Shown one piece after another: positions 50,200-60,268 of a stretch of 64,000 nt of DNA. A program made the translations under genes and the position numbers. The notes below the pieces were generated by a model. The model did not search any database. It saw only the letters and a program-made list of their open reading frames with translations, and was not told where the DNA came from. Within the stretch, counting starts at the first letter, position 1. The number at the start of each line of letters is the position of its first letter. The DNA comes from Tetrastigma voinierianum (taxonomy: Eukaryota; Streptophyta; Magnoliopsida; Vitales; Vitaceae), in contig JAEQBH010005415.1 in assembly GCA_016808115.1 (NCBI GenBank), positions 1-64,000 on the forward strand. Reading direction: 5' to 3'.

Positions 50200-50600
50200 C
50201 AAATCTCTTTGGGTATTAGAGATTTGTCTGTATCTTAACAAGGACATCCTCGATTATCCCTTAGGGATTTTCAACGATCTATCGGCTAATGAGGTGTGAT
50301 GTTGAGTGGTTGAGTTCACCTGAACTGTTGCGCTATCTTTGAATACGACATTAGGTTCCGCAGCTGGCTCTAAATCGGCGGACACTTTTCTATGCAATTC
50401 CACTTTGATATTAGCGGAAATTGTGTGGGAGATCCGGGATCTTTGTATTTGACGAATTGTTGCTGAATTGTAGCACTGACATGTTCAGTGAGAAATGCTT
50501 TCTTCTCAATGCCTATCCCTTCTTGATTGTGCAGATCTTTCAAAAAATTTGCATAAGCAGGAACCCATTTGGTCAGTCTAGTAAAATATGTTAACCTTCA
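50200..50600 (-). pseudogene. Protease-like remnant (outer element), active site lost
   Basis: Minus-strand text includes WVPAYANFLKDLHNQEG, KKAFLTEHVSATIQQ, VKYKDPGSPTISANI and SLADRSLKIPKG followed, after a frame change, by IIEDVLVKI. These are landmarks of the Athila-type gag-protease region (FLTE..SAI...., KYKDPG.PTI....G, LADRS.K.P.G..EDVLV). Between PTISANI and SLADRS the expected ALLDLGASVNLLPYS-like block cannot be read. The sequence there reads ADLEPAAEPN, so no catalytic D-(S/T/L)-G is present. The remnant is therefore dead at the catalytic site as well as by frameshift. It follows the gag remnant directly. Confidence 0.68.
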
Positions 50601-52100
50601 CTTGCCTTAAAACCTCAAGTGCACGCTTGTTGAATGCCTTCTTCTTACACCTCCTAAGTGCTTGTGGAAATGGAGGTGGTATGCGGTATTTCATTGAATC
50701 CTCCTCTAGGAGAATATGCTCGAGGTTGCAATTCTTCTCCACGCCTAGGATTTCTTCCCACGAGTTTTGGCACTCAGGGTGATCAACTCTTTTCAGCTAT
50801 AAGTGATTATGGCCTTAACCTCATCCATTCTGAATTGTTGGATGACCCACCTCATGAATTCCCTTGGGATTTGGAAGTGTTTGTGATGGAAACCTCCTCT
50901 CTCTTGTACCTACAGCAATTTGTTTGATTTTGGTAATTGAATCACGTAGGTTGTCAATTTTTGGTTGAATTGCTCTCGAGCCCATCCCATTCTTTTGTTC
51001 AATGTATTCTCTACCGGTATCAATTCTTTGTGCAGTTTACATTAATTCTTTGTTCCTCAACAAAATTGCCCACCACTTTACTGGAAATTCAATATGGCTT
51101 GTTCCATTGGAGAAGAGGATGGTTGTTGTTGTGATTGTGAGGGGGAACCAAATTGAGGTTTGGCCCCTGGGGGTACATAAGTTGGGGGGTTGGGTTTCAA
51201 CCGAGTTAAGTGATTCCTCAATTGGAATTGTAAATATTGCCATATGGAGCATGCTGGATTGTAGTGGCAGATTGACCTATAGTGTTTGCACATTCGACAT
51301 CAAATCCTTCAACTGTGGGGTCATAGCACATGATTCTCTGATACGAGGATTGGAAGTGGTGCAGATTGAATTTGTCTGCGAGGTTACTGATCCTTTGCAT
51401 GCACTTCATGGAGCTGCTTGCCTTCAAGCTCCCTCTACGCTAACTAGGAGTTTGAAATCCTGGCTCGTCTCTATTTCTTCGAGGCGGAGTGCATACATCC
51501 ACCCCTTTGGTTATTTGGTGGTTTCATCACATCGATTCTCTGGGGTTAAGATCATCCCGACCCTTAGAGAAGTTTGATACGTAATTTAAAATCCATGGCT
51601 TCATCGGGATGTTTGCTCCAAAAGTCACTCCACCACTGGTTTCCAAGGCGCCTCATGGCGAGACATACCACCAAATTGGTTCACCAGCATCCATGTGTCA
51701 AACCCATGATGTGGGCATGCGATGGTTTCTATAAACCTCTCAAACAACTAGTAAAACTTTTCACCATCATGAGCTGCAAAAGTGTAGATTTGTCTTTTAA
51801 ATTATTGGTCTTGTGACCTTGAAGAACTTTTCAGAATTCGACTGACTCGGCCCAATTTCTAATGGTTCTAGGCCTCGTAAGGGTTGAGCCATATCTTGGC
51901 CTTGTCCTTAAGGGTCGATAAATGCGCTAGTTTCCAGCAAATCCATATCCATCATACGCTTCCTTGAAGGTAGTGCAAACCTCCTCAAAATCCCTAAGAT
52001 GTGTGTATGGATTTTCTTTTTCCACTCTTAGTGGTATGTGGGAAGTAGAGGGTACCAAATATGGCCTCATTTGCTACATCATCGACGGGAGGGATGTCTG
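50600..52100 (-). pseudogene. gag remnant (outer element)
   Basis: On the minus strand, from the N-terminal side, DIPPVDDVANEAIFGTL, then HLRDFEEVCTTFKEAYDG-like text, FAAHDGEKFYELFERFIETI with CPHHGFDTWMLVNQF (about 51650-51790), FDVECANTIGQ (near 51330), PPTYVPPGAKPQFGSPSQSQ (51078-51293) and GRFPSQTLPNP-like with DEVKAIITLRSGK-like text (50780-50900). These match the plant gypsy Gag domain order, including the CPHHG motif and the FPSQ.....RSGK linker before protease. Frameshifts and stops are frequent. The plus-strand 191-codon frame at 51002-51577 lies antisense to this and is not a gene. Confidence 0.78.
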
Positions 52101-52576
52101 AGGATGGGCCTTTAACTCTAGGGTGGATCTTGATCCTCGTAGTTATAAGAATTTGGATTCATGAGGGGTTCTGGTTGACTTTGTTGTTCTTCGGAGTATA
52201 GGATCCATGGTATCGGTTAATTTTAACTTCACTAAACGATTGAGTTATTGTACTAATCTGTGATCTACGATGTGTCTACATCCCCTTTGTTGCATACGAT
52301 TTAGTACCTGATGTAGAGGCATCAAAGCGACTCAACCTTTGCTTTTATTGAAATTAACCTTAACAACAATAAAGCCATTTGAATGAAAAATTGGCTTGAA
52401 TCAAAGCGAATCGATGCGATTCTGCTAATTGCTAAAAGCTGGCCGGTTCACACTGGCGAGTTGCAAAAAAGAGTAAAGGACCTTCACTTGTGATGTTGAT
52501 TACAAGTACACCTTAACTTACCATCAGTAGTTTGGCACCATCCGACAAGCGGCGCCATTTTGATTAAATTTTACAG
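52101..52576 (-). other. 5' leader of the outer element with GGCGCC motif
   Basis: Non-coding region between gag and the 5' LTR. The minus strand reads ATGGCGCCGCTTGTCGGATG at about 52540-52559, a close variant of the TTTGGCGCCGTTGCCGGGG leader motif of plant Tat/Athila-like elements. It lies 20 bp inside the LTR edge, as it does in the inner element. No tRNA-complementary primer site was recognised. Confidence 0.6.
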
Positions 52577-54318
52577 TGGGCTGTTAAAATCAACAAAATT
52601 TATATACACCTAAGCTCACTGCTGCTGCTTGGTAGTCAAGCTCACTGCTTGATATAGTGGTCTAGGATCGAACACGGGGATGGGTTTCATCCTAAAAATG
52701 GTTTACATCAGTGCATGAAGGTAAGGTTTTCTATTTGGACTCTTTAGATTGTGTTTCAAAACGATTAGAATGGTTTGGGAGGCGGGGTATGGCCCGAAAG
52801 TAAAAGGTGAAAAGTTAACTTTGAAGATTTAGGTCACTAACTTGGCAAGTTAGAGGCGAACAAGTGTCCTGGGTTTTATCCTCGCGTTATGACATACAGC
52901 TTTATAGTCGTGGCATGCTTAGGATCACATATTTAACTAGCAAACCTCACCCGTGAAGCAACTCCTGTTGATCCAATACGAGTAGCATGCGATTATGGCC
53001 CTTTTAGTTTAAAACCACACTAACATTCAATTATCATTTATTTCGTAAAGACCATCTAAAGAACAATCGGTGCATCTCTCACGCAACGTATCCTAAAGCA
53101 TGGAGTATTGGCCAAAATAATAAGCGGAAATGTTACTTAAGCCTAATTTGAAGAACCTAACATGTAAATATTATCTCGGAGGCTCGTGGGGACCATCTAA
53201 GAACAAGCAGTGCATGCTCTTTAGAGCAGCGCATCTAAAAACATGGAGAGTATTGGCCCGAATCAATAACATCCCATGTTATGCAATATGTTTTGAGAAT
53301 AAGGGCCATAAATACCTTGCAGTGACTTTTTAATACAAGAGGACAACATGCCTATGCCCCGCGCCAAGCTAACAGCTTCCTTCCTCTTCAAAGAAAGGAG
53401 GCAGCAGCATCTCTTGAGTTGTCATCCTCGAGAGGGTGTTTGAAAGCGGTAGAAGGGGAGAGAAAGAAGAGAGAGAAGAGAGAAAAGAAATAAAGCAAAA
53501 CCTAAAATAAAAGAAACTTTATTTAAAATAAAACTTCTGAAAAAAAAACCTTCTCCGAGTTGTTCCTTGATTCTCTATATCTTCTTACAAAGTAAGGGGT
53601 TTATATAGGCCTCCTCAAGGTATGAAAATACCAAAAAAACTATGAACCTAGCTAAGTTATTGATTAATTATTAATACACACCAAGTTTTGAAATTAGGTT
53701 GCATTAATTACAAAGGATGACAAGGCATCGATTTTATTTGAGGTGAAGAATTTCGGCTGAGTAGCGAAATCAACGGACTAAAGTGAAAAATTCGCTAAGG
53801 GTGGATAATTTCGCTAGCTAGCGAAATTTTTTGTGAAGCCAATCGAGGTTTTCGCTAAGGAACAGTGGCTAGCGAAATTTGGGTGGTCTAGCGAAATTTT
53901 GCATTTTAAGCTAAGTTGCGCGAAAATTTTCGCTAAGGTTGCGAAATTACGCAATCCTAGCGAAAATTTTACCATGAAGCTTAGCGAAATTCGGCTTTGT
54001 TGATCCTTCGGCTGCATTGCCTCTTGTCTTATTTGCATTGAATTTTCTTCACTTTGCCTTGGTTTTCTCATTGATTCTTGGGCTGATTGATGGAAATTTG
54101 AGACTTGAATTCAACTCCGCGATTCATCGTTCGTCTCGACATTGAACTCCAAAAGTGCGCAAAAGCACATAAAGCGACCCGAAAATACTCTGCAAAGGCA
54201 TAAATGTTCTTAAGAAGACTAGAACACTTTAATTGGTATAAATGACATAATTAATGCGCAAAAAGCACTCAAAACCTATCTAATATAGGGTTGAAGTGCG
54301 CTTTTGAAATGCTAATCA
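52577..54318 (-). repeat. Right LTR (5' LTR) of the outer element
   Basis: Partner of 36032-37766 in the same block order. It ends (plus strand) GCTAATCA, so the minus-strand LTR begins TGATTAGC. It carries a GA-rich tract at 53455-53497 and the zone of TAGCGAAAATTTTCGCTA dyads at 53740-54000. The adjacent sequence on the right is type B satellite resuming inside the second 16-bp subrepeat (CGCCACTTAGG). The sequence GGGGTTTATATAGGCCTCCT near 53595 includes a TATATA string shared by both LTRs. On the element's own strand it also reads TATATA, but assignment as a TATA box is a guess. Confidence 0.92.
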
Positions 54319-55226
54319 CTGTTAATTTCGCCACTTAGGTACGGAACGCCACCAAGGCCGTAGCTCCGGGGAGCTGGCTCACATTGGCGAGGTGATCCAC
54401 TCCGCACAGGCCACGTTGCCAAAGGAGTCAGATCAACTCAGGGTACATTGCCATTCGGCTACATCGCCGCTCTGTTTGGAGCGCCGCGAGGCCATAGCGC
54501 GGGAGCCAAGCGGCTCACGGTGAGGTGATCCGCTCCGGCCACGAGGCCCCGCGGCGCTAGCGGTCGGATCTTCCGGTACACATTGCCATTCGGCTACATC
54601 GCCACTTGGTTGGGCAGCACAGGCCATAGCGCGGGAACGGCGCTCACGTGGCCGAGGTGATCGCTAAGCCACGGGCCGTGCGTGCAGAGTCGGATCCAGC
54701 TGAGCTACATTGCCATTGACTGCCAGCCACTCAGTTAGACGCCACCAAGGCTTTGGCGGGAGCCAAGCGGCTCGCATTGGCGGTGATCCAGTCGGCCACG
54801 GGCCCGCGTTGCTGAGTAAGATCAACTCGAGTACATTGCCTCGGCTACATTGCCACTGGCATGCAACGCCACCAAGGCAATAGCGCGGGGTAAGCGGCTC
54901 AGCATTGGCGAGGTGATCCCGCCGGCCGCGGCCCGCGTTTCCCTGCGGAGTCGAGGATCATTTCGAGTACACGTGCCCTTTCGTGCACGCTCTGGCGCTC
55001 GGTTGGAAAGCCACAGGCCATAGCGCGAGGGCTGACCAGCTCGCGTGGCGAGGTGATCCATAACCGCAGACCACGTTACTGCGATCGAGATCAACTCGTT
55101 TTATTGCCGCCGGCTACATCGCGCCACTTTCATTTGGAACACCACCAAGGCCATAGCGTCATATGCCCAGCGACTCGTGGCGGTGATCCGCTCAACCTGT
55201 GCGCTTCCTGCGAGTCGGATCGACTC

Positions 55227-55291
55227 GGTACATTGCCATTCGGCTACATTGCCGATGGCTACATCGCCCGTTCGCTACATCAGCCACTTTC
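55227..55291. repeat. Expanded 16-bp subrepeat in a type B monomer
   Basis: Four diverged units starting near 55227, 55242, 55257 and 55274 (GGTACATTGCCATTC, GGCTACATTGCCGAT, GGCTACATCGCCCGTTC, GCTACATCAGCCACTTTC). Confidence 0.75.
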
Positions 55292-56326
55292 GGTACCGCC
55301 ACGAGGCCATGGCGCCGGCCAAGCGGCTCTCATTGGCGAAGTGATCAACCGGCCACGGCCACAGCGCTTCTTGGTCGAGTGGCTTCGGGCTACATTGCCA
55401 CTCATTACATACGCCGCGAACGCGGCTGCAAAGGCCATAAGCGCCCGGGAGGCAAGCATTTCCGCGTGGTGATCCACTTAGCCGCAGACCGCATTTGCCC
55501 AGCGAGTCGGATCAGCAGAACACATTGCCGCTCGGTTTATCGCCCGCTTTCGGTTAGGCATACAAGGCCACGGCGCGAGCCGCGGCTCGCGTGAGGAGGT
55601 GATCCGCACCAGCCGCAGACCCGTTGCCTAGCGAGTCGGATCAACTCAGGCTTATCGCCCATTCGGCAACATCGCCACTTTCGGGTGAAACGCCACAGCG
55701 TAAGGCGAGAGCGGCGGCTCGCGTGGCGGTGATCCACTTATACGAGACCACGGCTGCCCCTGCCGGGCCGGATGGCTTCGGGCTACATACGCCACTTTCG
55801 GCCATGTACCAGTGGACGCCCTGAGGCCATAGGGCGGGGAGCGAAGCGGCTCATATTGGCCAGGAAGTCCGCTCGGCCACGGGCGCGCGACTAAAGAGTC
55901 AGATCAACTTAGGCTACATTGCCATTCGTCTACATCGCCACTCGGCTGGAACGCCACCAAGGCCATAGCGCCAGGGGCCAAGCAGCTTGCATCGACGAGG
56001 TGATCCACTAAGCCACGAGCCCGCGGCGCACAACGAGTGATATCGGCTGGTACATTGCCGTTCATTTTACATTGCAGCTGGTGCAGACGCCACCAAGGCG
56101 CCGCGCGCCGAGGGCGGCGACTTGCGTGTTGAAGTGATCCACTTTCCGGCCAGGGCCCGCGTTGCCCTAGAAAGTCGGATCTTCAGGCTACATTACCGCT
56201 CGGCTACATCGCCCTCATTGGGGGAGGATACGCCGTATGATACCGCGTCGGGAGCGAAGGCTTACATTGGCGAGGTGATCCACTTTCAGCCACAGACCCG
56301 CATTGCCTAAAAATTAGGTCAACTCG

Positions 56327-56388
56327 GGCTACATTGCCATTATTCTGTCGCCATTCGGCTACATCGCCATTCGGCTACATCGCCACTC
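56327..56388. repeat. Expanded 16-bp subrepeat, higher-order-repeat copy 1
   Basis: GGCTACATTGCCAT-, a shortened CTGTCGCCATTC unit, then clean GGCTACATCGCCATTC (56357) and GGCTACATCGCCACTC (56373). It is the counterpart of the cleaner four-unit array 1,373 bp downstream. Confidence 0.85.
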
Positions 56389-57699
56389 GGTGGAGCATGC
56401 GAGCCATGCGGCGGGGCGCTCGGCGGCTCGCGTGGCGAAGTGATCCATAGCACGAGGCCCGCGGCGCGCTGCGAGTAAGGTCAACTCGAAACTACATTGC
56501 CGCCGGCTACATCGCCCGCCGTTTGCCGCGCCACACGAGCCATAGCGCCCGAGCGGCATTTCGCATTGGCGAGGTGATCCACTTACCACGAACCATATTC
56601 TTAAGCAGTCAGATCAACTTATTTACATTGCCACTTTCGGCTACATACGCCCACTTTCGGTTGGAAACGCCACCGCCTGGCGCGGGGAGCGAGGCAGCTC
56701 CATTGGTGATCCACTGGCCACGAGCCCGCGTTGCCTGCGAGTGAGATCAACTTAGGCTACATACGCCGTTCATTTCTCTCGCGCTCGGTGCGGAGCGCCG
56801 CGAGCCACGCAGCGCAAGAGCCAGCGGCTCGCATTGGCGAGGTTATCCATAGCCTGAGACCACGCTGCCCTAGCAGGTCGAGATCAGCTCGGGGCTACAT
56901 CGCCGCACTTGGCTTCATCGCCGCACGGTCGGGCGCCCTGCAAGGGCCGCACGCGGGGGCAAGCGGCTCACATTGGCGAGATGATCCGCTCGGCCACGGG
57001 CCACGGCTTGCACAACTGAGTCGGATCAACTCGCTCCATTGCCATTCGGCTACACTTCGCCACTTAGGTTTGGAACGCCACCAGGCCATAGCGCCGGGGC
57101 TAAGCGGCTCACATTGGCGAGGTGATCCGCTCGGCCACGAGGCCGCGGCCCTTTAATGGTGGTCGGCTCGGACTACTGCCCGTTCGGCTACATCGCCACT
57201 TGGTTGGAGCCACCAAGCCCGTAAGCGCCGGAGCGAGCAGCTCACATTGGGTTAGGTGATCCCGCTTAACCTGGCCGGGCCATCACTGCAGGTAGTCGGA
57301 TCAGCGGGCTACGTGCCGTTAGGCTGCCACGCCACTGGATTGAGCACTTCAGGCTTTGGCGCCGATTGCCAAACAACTCGCATTGACGGTGATCCAACGA
57401 TACATTGCCTAGCGTGCAGATCAACTCAGGCTACTTTACCACTCGGCTACATTGCATATGGCAGGGAACGCCACCAGTACGCAGCGGGGCGGCATTCGCA
57501 TTGAGAGTCCATAAATACGAGCGGCTCCTAACGAGTGAGGTCAACTTAGGCTACATTGCGGCTGGGTACATTACCGCACGGCTACGTGCCACTTTCGCGC
57601 GGAACCCGCCCGAGCCATGGCGCGGGGGACAGCGGCTCGCATTGGCCAATTGATCCGCCGGCCACGAGCCCGCGGCGCACTGCGAGTCAGATCAACTCA

Positions 57700-57763
57700 G
57701 GCTACATTGCCATTCGGCTACATCGCATTTCGGCTACATCGCCATTCGGCTACATCGCCACTC
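57700..57763. repeat. Expanded 16-bp subrepeat, higher-order-repeat copy 2
   Basis: Units at 57700, 57716, 57732 and 57748 are spaced exactly 16 bp apart, with only a few mismatches. This is the clearest demonstration that the monomer end is built of a 16-bp element. Confidence 0.95.
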
Positions 57764-60185
57764 GGCTGGAACCGCCACAGGCCATGGCGCGGGGGCGGCG
57801 GCTCGCGTGGCGAAGTGATCCACTTAGCCGCGGCGCAGGTAAGGTCGGCTGAACTACATTGCCGCTCGGCTACATCGCCACTTGGGCTGCCAGCGCCACG
57901 AAGGCCATAAGCGCCCGGGGAGCGGCGGCTCGCGTGGCGAGGTGATCCACTTACCACGGTCGCGGCGCTAAGCGAGTCGAGATCAACAGGAGTACATTGC
58001 CGCTCCGGCTACGTCGCCGCTTGGCTGGAACGCCGCTAAGGCCATAGCGCCGGGAGCAGCGGCTCCATTGAGGTGATCCGCTCGGCCGCGAGCCCGTTGC
58101 CTACTTGATGGATCAACTTAGGCTACGCCGCCATTCGGCTATACAGCCACTTTCGGGCAGGGCGCCACGAGGCCATAGCGCGAGGCAAGCGGCTCGCATT
58201 GGCGAGGTTATCCGCTTAGCACGGACCCGCGGTACTGTAGTCGGATCAACTCGGTACACCGCCACTTGGCTCATCGCCACACAGTCGGGCATACAAGGGC
58301 CATAACGCCCGAGATCCGAGCAACTCACATTGGCGAGATGATCTCTACTGCGGCCACGAGCCCGCGGCGCCCTAGTCGGATCCAGCTCAGGCTCCATTGC
58401 CGTTCGGCTACATCGCCACTTAGGTAGGCCGCGAGGCCATAGCGCCCGGGGGCTAAGCGGCTCACATTGGCGAGGTGATCCGCTCGGCCACGAACCCGCG
58501 GCGCCTAATGAGTCGAGATCCTTTCAGGCCCACATTGCCATTGGTACATCGCCGCGGATTTGGAGCGTAACGAGCCCATAAGCGCCGGGAGCGAAGCGGC
58601 TCACATTGGCTAGGTGATCCACTAAGCACGAGGAGCCTCTTTGCCTCACGGAATGTCCGGATCAACTCGGGCTACATTGCCATTCGGTACTTACGCCACT
58701 CAGGTTGGAACGCCACCAAGGCTAGCGCCAATTGCGGCTTGGCTTCACCGCGTGTGAGGTGATCAATCGGCCACGGCCACATTGCCTAACGTGTAAGATC
58801 AACTCAGGCTACTTTACCACTCGGCTACATTGCATATGGCAGGGAACGCCACCAAGGCCATAGCGCCAGGAGCCAAGCAGCTCGCATTGAGGAGGTGATC
58901 AGCTCGTACGAGGCCACGCTCACTAGCAGTGAGATGACTTGGCTACATTACCCGGCTAGGAATTTGGCTACCACTCTGGCTGCATTCTTTCGCTGGAACC
59001 CCACCAAGGCCATAGCGCCCGGGGACCAAGCGGTCGCGTGGCGAGGTGATCCACTTTCGGCCACGAGGCCGCGCGCCCTGGGTTAAGATCGACTCGGGCT
59101 ACATTGCCGGTGGCTACATCGCCATTGACTATACGCCATTCGGCTACATCGCTGCCGATTTGGAACGCCACGAGGCCATGGCGCCGGGGAATGGCGGCTC
59201 TCATTGCCAGAAGTGATCCACTCGGCCCTGAGCCACTTGTACCTTAGCGAGTCGGGGTCGGCTGTTTACATTTGGAGATCCGGGCCGGATTAACCTCATG
59301 AACCCAGGGGACCTCAGCTCAGTGGATATAGAAACTTTTCATAGCTGTCCAAATAAAATCCATGGAGCGAACCCCTTTACAATCTTAACATATCTTTAGA
59401 AAATAATCAAGAATGAAGTGATAAAATTTTTTTTTTTCTTTTCTTTTGTTTTTCAAACATGTTTTTCGAGAGAAAAATTGGCGAGTTTCCTCTGTTTAGG
59501 ACTTTCCCAATTTACAAAACACGATAAAAGCATTTAAAAACACTTATAAATTCAATTTTATACTTCCATATTAGGACTTCGTCCTGACCAATCAAACACA
59601 ATGTACATACATATACATTTATCTTACTTCAAATCATCAAAACATTCAAACCTCTTAAATTCCATGCACATTTTATCAAAGCATTTTGGGCTTGAAATGG
59701 GACTTAAGCGAAGCCAGCCTCGTACCTCATCCACGAGGATCAAAGCCCACGTAGTTCCTTTTCAACTTTATACATATACATATATACATAACAAAATATT
59801 CAACATAAACAATATGCAAAATTATATATACAATGAAATCACAGTCGTCGTCTCATCACTGGCTCGACTCACTGCACAGGAGGGTCCTCTATCGACGCAC
59901 CTGTCTCGGGTCCTGAAAATGTTTTGAAAACACATGGGAAAAGAGAATAGGCTAAGACCGGTGAGTGTACATTTTATTAAATAACATTTTCAGTAGATAC
60001 CAAAATAATACATACTTATCCAACTAAATCCATTTATACCTTAAGCTTATTTATGCCTTAAACTTCTTTCAATAAATATATATATTAAATCAATTTATGC
60101 TTTGAAACATTTATGCCTTAAACTTATTTCAATAAATACTTATACATTTAAAATCCATTTATGCTTTGGAAACATTTATACCTTA

Positions 60186-60268
60186 AACTTTCTTTCTTTA
60201 TTTCTTGCTTTGCTTTCACTTTTCTTTCTTTCTTTCTTTGCTTTCTTTCTTTCTTTCTTTCTTTACGA
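60186..60268. repeat. (CTTT)n microsatellite in the solo LTR
   Basis: Imperfect TTTC repeats with an inner uninterrupted run at 60244-60264. This creates lysine- or phenylalanine-rich chance frames on both strands. Confidence 0.95.

Larger units (their letters stand above)
46381..50200 (-). other. Outer element, 3' internal region without recognisable pol
   Basis: This 3.8 kb lies between the outer protease-like remnant and the inner insertion, where RT, RNase H and integrase would be expected. No YxDD, RNase H DEDD or integrase HHCC/DDE signature could be recognised in any frame. It contains a three-copy 23-bp tandem repeat, CT-rich and A-rich tracts, an AT-rich stretch at about 49480-49720, and minus-strand frames of unknown meaning (48701-48886; 47621-48037). 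The latter, with LPDKKTSFTEYIHAK-like text in a neighbouring phase and a proline-rich character, might be the tail of an accessory ORF comparable to that in the inner element, but this is a guess. Confidence 0.5.
36032..54318 (-). mobile_element. Outer LTR retrotransposon, Ty3/gypsy, Athila/Tat-like, non-autonomous or pol-deleted
   Basis: About 18.3 kb bounded by two LTRs of about 1.74 kb in direct orientation. About 8.5 kb of it is a second element inserted near its 3' end, so its own length is about 9.75 kb. Minus-strand orientation is shown by the polypurine tract next to the left LTR (GGTCGGGGGTG reading leftwards), a GGCGCC leader motif just inside the right LTR, and gag and protease-like frames on the minus strand. 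LTR edges read TG...CA in minus orientation (left copy begins TGGGATT, right copy TGATTAG). No matching 5-bp target duplication could be found (left flank TACCG, right flank CTGTT). No RT, RNase H or integrase motifs were recognised in 46381-50200. Both flanks are type B satellite. Confidence 0.85.
54319..59272. repeat. Satellite array, type B, block 2, organised as about 1.36-1.38 kb higher-order repeat
   Basis: About 36 CpG-rich monomers, average spacing near 135 bp. Monomers ten positions apart share private variants: a four-unit subrepeat monomer (56327, 57700, and a diverged one at 59096); GAGATGATC in place of GAGGTGATC (56978, 58335); GGCTTCATCG/GGCTCATCG followed by GTCGGGC (56911, 58268); CGCCACTTAGGT (57058, 58414); TTAGGTGATCC/CTAGGTGATCC in place of CGAGGTGATCC (57252, 58610); and a 59-bp identical stretch containing GCATATGGCAGGGAACGCC (57418 and 58796). 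Lags are 1,356-1,396 bp. Two A-like monomers occur inside (about 55905-56010 and 58850-58905). It contains no genes. Confidence 0.93.

Noticed and set aside
51002..51577. 191-codon plus-strand open frame, the longest in the window
   Set aside because: It lies antisense to the outer element's gag remnant, whose minus-strand text (CPHHG and FPSQ-type landmarks) explains the sequence. No recognisable domain on the plus strand.
36027..54323. Target-site duplication for the outer element
   Set aside because: Left flank TACCG and right flank CTGTT do not match under the best LTR boundaries. Either the duplication decayed or the boundaries are off by a few bases.
54319..59272. Possible rDNA intergenic spacer or CpG-island promoter array, because of GC-rich tandem repeats
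   Set aside because: No 18S, 5.8S or 28S sequence, no RNA polymerase I start motif, and the same monomer framework continues in the AT-richer type A array. It is a satellite.
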